A stretch of 64,000 nucleotides of DNA from positions 647,501 through 711,500 of the forward strand of contig JAKSXM010000288.1 in NCBI GenBank assembly GCA_022575985.1, in the 5' to 3' direction. Position 1 is the first letter of the stretch, and each line of letters begins with the position of its first letter. This document shows positions 58,261 through 64,000 of this stretch, piece after piece. A program made the position numbers and the translations under genes. The notes below the pieces were generated by a model. The model saw nothing but the letters and a program-made list of their open reading frames with translations. It did not search any database and was not told the DNA's origin. This DNA comes from Anagrus nilaparvatae. Taxonomy: Eukaryota; Arthropoda; Insecta; Hymenoptera; Mymaridae.

Positions 58261-61200
58261 AATCATCTGTTAATTTAATTTAAAATATTATTAGTTTTTT
58301 AAAATATATTTTTTTAAATATTCTAATAACATTTTTAAACGTATTTATGAATGCAAATTAGGATCTTGATTATACCAGAATTGAAAAGTGAATCTTTTCC
58401 GTAATTCTTGTTTGAAAAGAAGTTTTTCCCTCGGGTTTTTCAGTTGATGTTGCGTATTCCATATCTATTACGCTTACCTTAATTCGTAAAGAAACACAAA
58501 GATATCGACGGGTATTTAGATCAATTTTTTATTCTTCAGGTTTTTAAAGAACAATGTGGTTTATTTATTAGCACTCTATTTATAAAATTGCTCTCTATTT
58601 TTGGATACGCCAACCAATATTTGGACGTTGAACCAGCGTTGAATGAATTCTAAAATAATAATCCATATGATTACCTATTATTTAAAAAAAATTAGGTGTA
58701 TAAAAATTCATAAAAAATTTTATAAAAAAAATCTATGATAAATAGAAGCGATTTTTGTTTAAAATTTAAATTGTTATAAGCAATTTATTTATTAATATTT
58801 TTTAAAAATTCCAACATTCCCGTGAAGTTAAAGGATTTAAGAACTCGCAGTTAAAACTTGGTAAAATTAAAATAATTTTTAAAAGGCTTAATTAAACGTT
58901 TAAAAACGACACGCCTAATAAAGTTACAATTACAAACTTTTGTACAGAGGCTGAAGGATAATTTTCCAACAAATTTTATTTCATACCCGAATATGAATAT
59001 TCTAAGGTCATTTTTCTACAAAATATTTCAAGAATTCGAAAGGTCCACATCTTTTTTTAATTGATAGTAGATAAGCCTAAAAATCATTTCTATTAAAAGA
59101 TAATAATACGATAGAATTGTTAAGAAGGTACTTCAAATCATTAGTGGGCCCTGTAAAAGTTTATTTAATATGATCTGAAAGTTTTGCAGAACATATAGAA
59201 ATAAAATTCGCAAACAGGATAAGGAAGGTGCTAGATGAAATAAATAATAAATCTCAAGTAAACGTCACTGAAGCCAATGCGCTACAGTTTACTACTTTAA
59301 GCCTTTTATTAGAAATCGTTAATAAAAATATCTTTTACTCAAATATCTGTATCTGTTATTACAAAATCCTTACTCAAAAATCAGCTAAATTTTCTAAAAA
59401 ATATCAAAAAGCACCCTTAATGATTCATTAAATTTAATAATAATGGTCACATTCAAAAAGCACTTTATTTTTTTCGAATTTTCAATTGGATTTTGTTATC
59501 ACGTCATATATCGAGAAGAACAGATTCGCACCATATAATAGGGCTCAAAATTTTATGTGTCACAAATTTGGATTATGAAAGCTAATTTATCCAAATTCAT
59601 GTAAAATATATATTTTATTATAATTTGCAATCAAAATAAAGCAAATTTTCATTTTTGTGTTGCCTGAAAAATACACGCCAGTCTTTATATAGATACACTT
59701 GTGTCAAAAATTTTTTAATTTTGATTGATACATAATTTTAATTTTTTCTAAATAACTTAAAAAGAATCTAAAGAGTTATATTACCTTGCATCCATCAAAA
59801 CTGAATCTCAAAAGATCGTCAAATTAAAAGACAAATAAAAGAACCTTATAAACTTGAATACAAGTGTAGTTTTGTCTTTTCTTGCCATCATAAAAAAAAA
59901 TTATACTCCTTTTATCTATCAAAGTCTCAACATATAGAAATTTTTGTTTTTATTTACTCATGCACTTTATTTAAAATGAAAAATAATATATACTTGTTTC
60001 ATTATTTTACTTTTTTTTTTATTATTTAGTTGATTTTTTTGTCTTCAAATCAAAACTATGTACACCTACATTCTCGAGTATCATTTCTATTGAAACGTCA
60101 TGAATGTTTTTATTACTCAAATATCACGACTAAAAAAAAAATCTCTTTTATTTTTTTGGTCCATTATATTATTTATGTCCAATTCAACAAAAAATATACC
60201 GACTTATATAAGAGTTGTAATGCTACAGTAGTGTATATAATTTTTTTTGGTATTGTAAAAAAAAATTTGATTCTCAAGTTATCTTGTGAGAAAAAGTTAG
60301 AAAGAATGAACTAATTTTTTTTTTTTTTGACTGATTTTTTTGTTAATTCAATAGTCTTAAGAAATAATATTGCTTGTTTTTTTGTTCTTGTAGGTTTGCT
60401 TGAGAAACTTGTTTTTTACTTTTGTTTTATTGAATTGAAGCAAAGGTAATTTTGGTCTATAGTCAAGATTTCTAAGTAATAAAATTAAATACAAGTCTGA
60501 AAGTAAAATTTTTTTTTGAATAAAAATGTCAAGGAATAAAATTATATTATTTTAATATTGAAAATTTTCAGGCAAATAAAAAGCGAATATTTGCATAAAA
60601 CTAACCGTAGTAAAAAAAAACCGCTTAACTTACTCCTTTTAAAAATAAATCTTCCCTAAAAAAATAATTATTGTTTGTTTAATTTATATATTCAATATTA
60701 AACACACATACACAGAGTAAGTAAAAGAGAGCTTTTGATATAGATTTTGGCATGCAAAGTCACGTGTAGCCCTCAAGGGATTCATGAGGTGAAACGTGTG
60801 TTTTTGAACGTTTGACGATCGTCAATATAATAGCGTATAAAGTTTACTTTTTTACTTTTTAGACCATCATTCCAAGATCACGCGCCCTTTTTTATATCTA
60901 TAAACAAAAACGTTTAAATAAAAAAGTAATGATAGATTATACATGGTTTATTGTTCAATTCAATTATCAATGATTGTCATTTCTTTAGTAGGCCACGAGA
61001 TTTGGATTAGTATTTCAATTATTTATACAATGTAAGTATAGATTTTTTTTTCTTGTTGAAATAAGCGTAACGCATGAATTTGAGTGGTGTCGCGTGTCCC
61101 TGTTTACACATTTATACATGCAGCGTTTAAATGGTTGAATATGTTTATGGTAATCCGACCGAATGTTGGTAACCATTTATCTCCTTTTTATTAGTTTTAA

Positions 61201-61365
61201 AGCGCTTTTTCTTTCTATTATAATCCTTTTAATTATGGAAAAAATTAATGGATTTAATTACAAAAAAATTTGCATACTTTGAAGTACCAATACGCTGTTT
61301 TGGTTGAAAATTCTTGGTTTAAAATCAAATTAAAAATAAAATAGTTTTGATTTAAATGCTACCTG
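58261..61365. other. AT-rich stretch, one weak coding-like segment
   Basis: At about 59169-59431 an 87-codon open stretch reads SESFAEHIEIKFANRIRKVL and DEINNKSQVNVTEANALQFT before becoming low-complexity; it has no family I can name and no start or splice context. The remainder, including the open frame at 60030-60314, looks random and AT-rich. Confidence 0.35.
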
Positions 61366-61445
61366 GTCAGGTTGTTTTGCTTGAAGTTTCAAGCAGTTCA
61401 AGCATGTTGCTTAAATTTTTAAGCAAATACTTACATTTGAAGCAG
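61366..61445 (+). mobile_element. Terminal fragment resembling the 14165/51728 elements
   Basis: TGGTCAGGTTGTTTTGCTTG, AAGTTTCAAGCAGTTCAAGC and GTTGCTTAAATTTTTAAGCA show the same GGCTGCTTTGCTTGAA end and CAAGC dyads. No right end found. Confidence 0.5.
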
Positions 61446-61739
61446 CGAATTTAATATTTAAGATATACTTTCCTAATTTTCTTCAGATGACTTAATCCAC
61501 ATAATATCATCACAAAAAATATTTTTTTTTACATATTTGGCTTGAGTAGCTTACTAATTTTTGAAATTCCATTCAAAGAAAAATAACCGTGTAATGTTTG
61601 AATTAAAGCAATTTTATTAATATTTGTTTGGATTTTAAACCAAAATAAGTTAAAGTTTTTTTCCCTTAAGTTATTTCATAACTTTACGAATAAATATGTA
61701 CTTGTTAATCAATTGGTTGCGAATTCATCCGATTGGTTT

Positions 61740-62000
61740 AAAATGAGGGGAACACCCTTAAATATGCAAAACTACCCCTTTTTATGCATTTTTTTGCAAT
61801 ACTTTGGGATCAGCAGTATAATAATCAAATATACGCCAATTCTCTAAGAATTATTAAGAAAATATAGAGTTTAGCTAATATTGTACCAAAATCGGGTTAT
61901 GAGGGCTAATTAGAAGAGCTAAAAACTGCCCCTATAATAAGAAAAAACTGAAAAATGACGATGTACATTTTTTTTCCTTACTTTTTTTATAGAATCAAGT
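61740..62000 (+). repeat. Second copy of the 3745-3990 repeat
   Basis: GGGGAACACCCTTAAATATG, AACTACCCCTTTTT, TTTTTTGCAATACTTTGGGA, GAGGGCTAATTAG and CCCTATAATAAGAAAAAACT align in order. Confidence 0.5.
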
Positions 62001-62099
62001 AGTTGAAAATATTATATAATTTACTAACCATTATATAATTCAATAACCATCCCCTAGGGTATTGAAAATTACCGAAAACTATCCAAAAAGAATTAAAAA

Positions 62100-62380
62100 A
62101 TTAAAAAAAATTTTTTTTAAACTTTTCGTTTTGCAATTGTCAGAGTAACAACATATTTTATATCCAAAAATTTTTGCACCCTCCCGGGATGAAAACTACC
62201 TCTAAATAAAAAAAAAATTTAAAAACGAAACCTAATGTTTTTCTATTGTTTTTCTTTTGCAACCATCAAAGTAGCAAGATGTGTTGTATCGAAAATTTTT
62301 TTAACCACCTAAAAAAGTAAAGAAAAAAAACGTATATTGTGATTTTTCAATTTTTTCTTATTTTGGACAATCAAGACAAA
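62100..62380 (-). repeat. Minus-orientation copies of the 27280-28025 array unit
   Basis: GTCAGAGTAACAACATATTT, CCCTCCCGGGATGAAAACTA, then TTTTGCAACCATCAAAGTAG and GATGTGTTGTATCGAAAATT form about two units in reverse. Confidence 0.6.
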
Positions 62381-62833
62381 TTGAAATATATACTCATTAT
62401 TGTCCGTTTTGAAGAATAGTAAAGTATTTATAGATTCTGCATGTTTAAATAGGTCAACGCCTTTGAAAATTTAAACTTACGCGCATTAAAATCTAGTAAA
62501 ATTTATAAAAAGAAATGACAAGGAGCTTGAAACCAACAAAAAATCTAATATTTTACTATGGATGAATTTAATGTGTCTAATTAAAGTCAAAAGAGATTGA
62601 CAGAGATCATAATCCAATAATTAAAATATAATTTTTAGAGTAATAAATCTAGGAGCAAAGTCTACTAAATGAATAAGTTATTGGGCTTTAAATAAAAAAT
62701 CTGTCAAGCCGATTTTTTTTTCATTTATTTGAACCAAATAAACTTTTTTAAGTTTTGTGTCTTAAATTTATTTGCCAATTTATGTCAAATTTATGTATTA
62801 AATTTCATTGGTTTAAAACATTGTGTTATAAAA

Positions 62834-62884
62834 TTGTAATCGTAATCGTAATTGTAATTGTAATTGTAATTGTAATTGTAATCT
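62834..62884 (+). repeat. Hexanucleotide repeat (TAATTG/TAATCG)n
   Basis: About eight copies of a 6-bp unit, TGTAATCGTAATCGTAATTG onwards. Confidence 0.95.
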
Positions 62885-63894
62885 AATTTTAGTCTTGAAT
62901 TTCGTCGTCTTCAAAAAATTGAGAACTTAAAATTTAGGTTATCCTTTTTGAACGTAATATCCAATTTTTTACATCGAAATGAACGAAGAGTATCTGAAAT
63001 ATTTTTCAACCCTAATAAATTCCCATTCTTAACATTAGGTTGTAATTTGGCATCTCAAATACGATGGCTTCCCTTCCCTCGCAAAAGAAAAAATAAAAAA
63101 AAATTATATACTAGATCCTTTCATTACCTATATTACTAAAAATTTAATTAATTACGCTGGGTATATGTTAAAAAAAATATATTTTTTGCTGGAAGACATC
63201 GTTATTTCTTATATATTTTTTATATTACTAAATATAATTAATCCAATTAATTAAAATATTCATATTCTATAAATAACATCATAACTTTTCATCCAGACGT
63301 CTCCTAAAAGTAGGCAAACTTATATGCAGTGGTGTATTTTTTGTACATATTCAAAGGTACATTTTATGTGTTAGCTACTATTATATACCTTGTAGAAAAT
63401 ACTATATTTTTTAAAAAAAGAGACCTACGTATACCAAAAATCCAATTCTAAACAGTAAAAAATTCATGAGACAACCACTTTAAACCTAAGTTTTTGGAGT
63501 TTTCTAAAAAATATGCAACTGTTTGTTAAGAAATTTCAAGGATTTAAATAATTTTTTTTAGGAAATCAATGAAAGAAATGATTTAAATACAGAATTTATT
63601 GTTTTATTGTTTTTATTGTTTAGCATTACTTTGAAATACTATTTTTAGTCTTTTTTTAATATATCACCCAGCAAATGCTAAACACGTTAGTTGAAAAAGA
63701 GTCTTTTGTAATATGTGAAGACGTAGGCCCTTATAGCGTAGTCACACTTTTTTACTGATAGAGGTTCACATTTCAGAATATTTTGGTTTAATGAGCGTGA
63801 ATGTGAAATCGGTTTTAACTGAAAATGTTTTTGTTGCTCACAATAGGCATTTTCACGATATATCTTGTGTGTTCTTTAAGATTTTTAGGTTAAT
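62885..63894. other. AT-rich non-coding stretch
   Basis: No gene or recognised repeat; the 63-codon frame at 62948 has no support. Confidence 0.45.
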
Positions 63895-63965
63895 TATGTT
63901 TTTTGGGGTCGCTGAAGACGACTATGATATCAGTTTTTACCATAAATGATTCAATTACTCCCAAA
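63895..63965 (-). repeat. Single partial unit of the 140-150-bp family
   Basis: GTTTTTTGGGGTCGCTGAAG, ATCAGTTTTTACCATAAATG and ATTCAATTACTCCC read as the reverse of the unit in 200-1805. The element may continue beyond the window. Confidence 0.65.
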
Positions 63966-64000
63966 AGTAAATATCTATGAAAACACAAAAAATAATTTGC

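Noticed and set aside
60030..60314. 94-codon plus-strand open frame
   Set aside because: Composition is low-complexity and no start context or motif supports it.
1..64000. tRNA, rRNA, riboswitch or other structured RNA genes
   Set aside because: None seen by eye; the hairpins present belong to repeat or foldback elements. A covariance-model scan would be needed to exclude diverged tRNAs.

Overview
The window is very AT-rich eukaryotic DNA with long A and T runs and no bacterial gene organisation. The recognisable protein relics are animal-type retroelements: a Jockey/CR1-type LINE, an I/LOA/R1-type LINE with an RNase H domain, and a Penelope-like element with a GIY-YIG nuclease. With the abundance of hAT-like, foldback and palindromic non-autonomous DNA elements, this suggests an AT-rich arthropod, probably an insect. 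The species cannot be named from the sequence. I found no intact host protein gene, tRNA, rRNA or CRISPR array. The window reads as a gene desert, or the inside of a very large intron, filled with transposon remains.

Layout. 1-1805: tandem array of a ~140-bp unit. 3405-3717: a MITE flanked by TTA. 5335-5830 and 7343-7647: old repeat fragments. 11374-13111: TA-flanked composite with internal tandem repeats and (CATA)n(CA)n. 14165-14572: near-perfect palindrome. 18000-19074: a 1.07-kb palindromic element with a 3-bp TSD. 20690-22240: two related palindromic elements. 22480-23370: second copy of the microsatellite-bearing family. 27030-28130: tandem-repeat arrays. 28375-28645: hAT MITE with a perfect 8-bp TSD. 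29740-30230: palindromic element. 31005-31625: unidentified minus-strand coding relic. 31710-38043: a nest of five elements. 39705-46076: two foldback elements whose arms are the same ~140-150-bp repeat as at 1-1805, plus a 1.83-kb inverted-repeat-bounded segment holding another hAT MITE. 51728-53883: a foldback element of a second family with two further elements inside it. 56556-56990: another nested inverted repeat. 57359-58260: degraded Penelope-like element. 61740-62400 and 63895-63960: outlying copies of repeat families seen earlier.

The best-supported content is the order of insertions. At 31710-38043 a palindromic DNA element was hit by a small palindromic MITE and by a Jockey/CR1-type LINE (9-bp TSD). 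That LINE was split inside its reverse transcriptase by a 5'-truncated RNase H LINE. This second LINE was in turn split inside its own reverse transcriptase by a 719-bp inverted-repeat element with an exact 5-bp TSD. No cellular pathway is encoded; what the sequences show is transposition and decay. The most unusual pattern is a foldback-type family whose inverted arms are tandem arrays of one 140-150-bp unit, present at five or more places.
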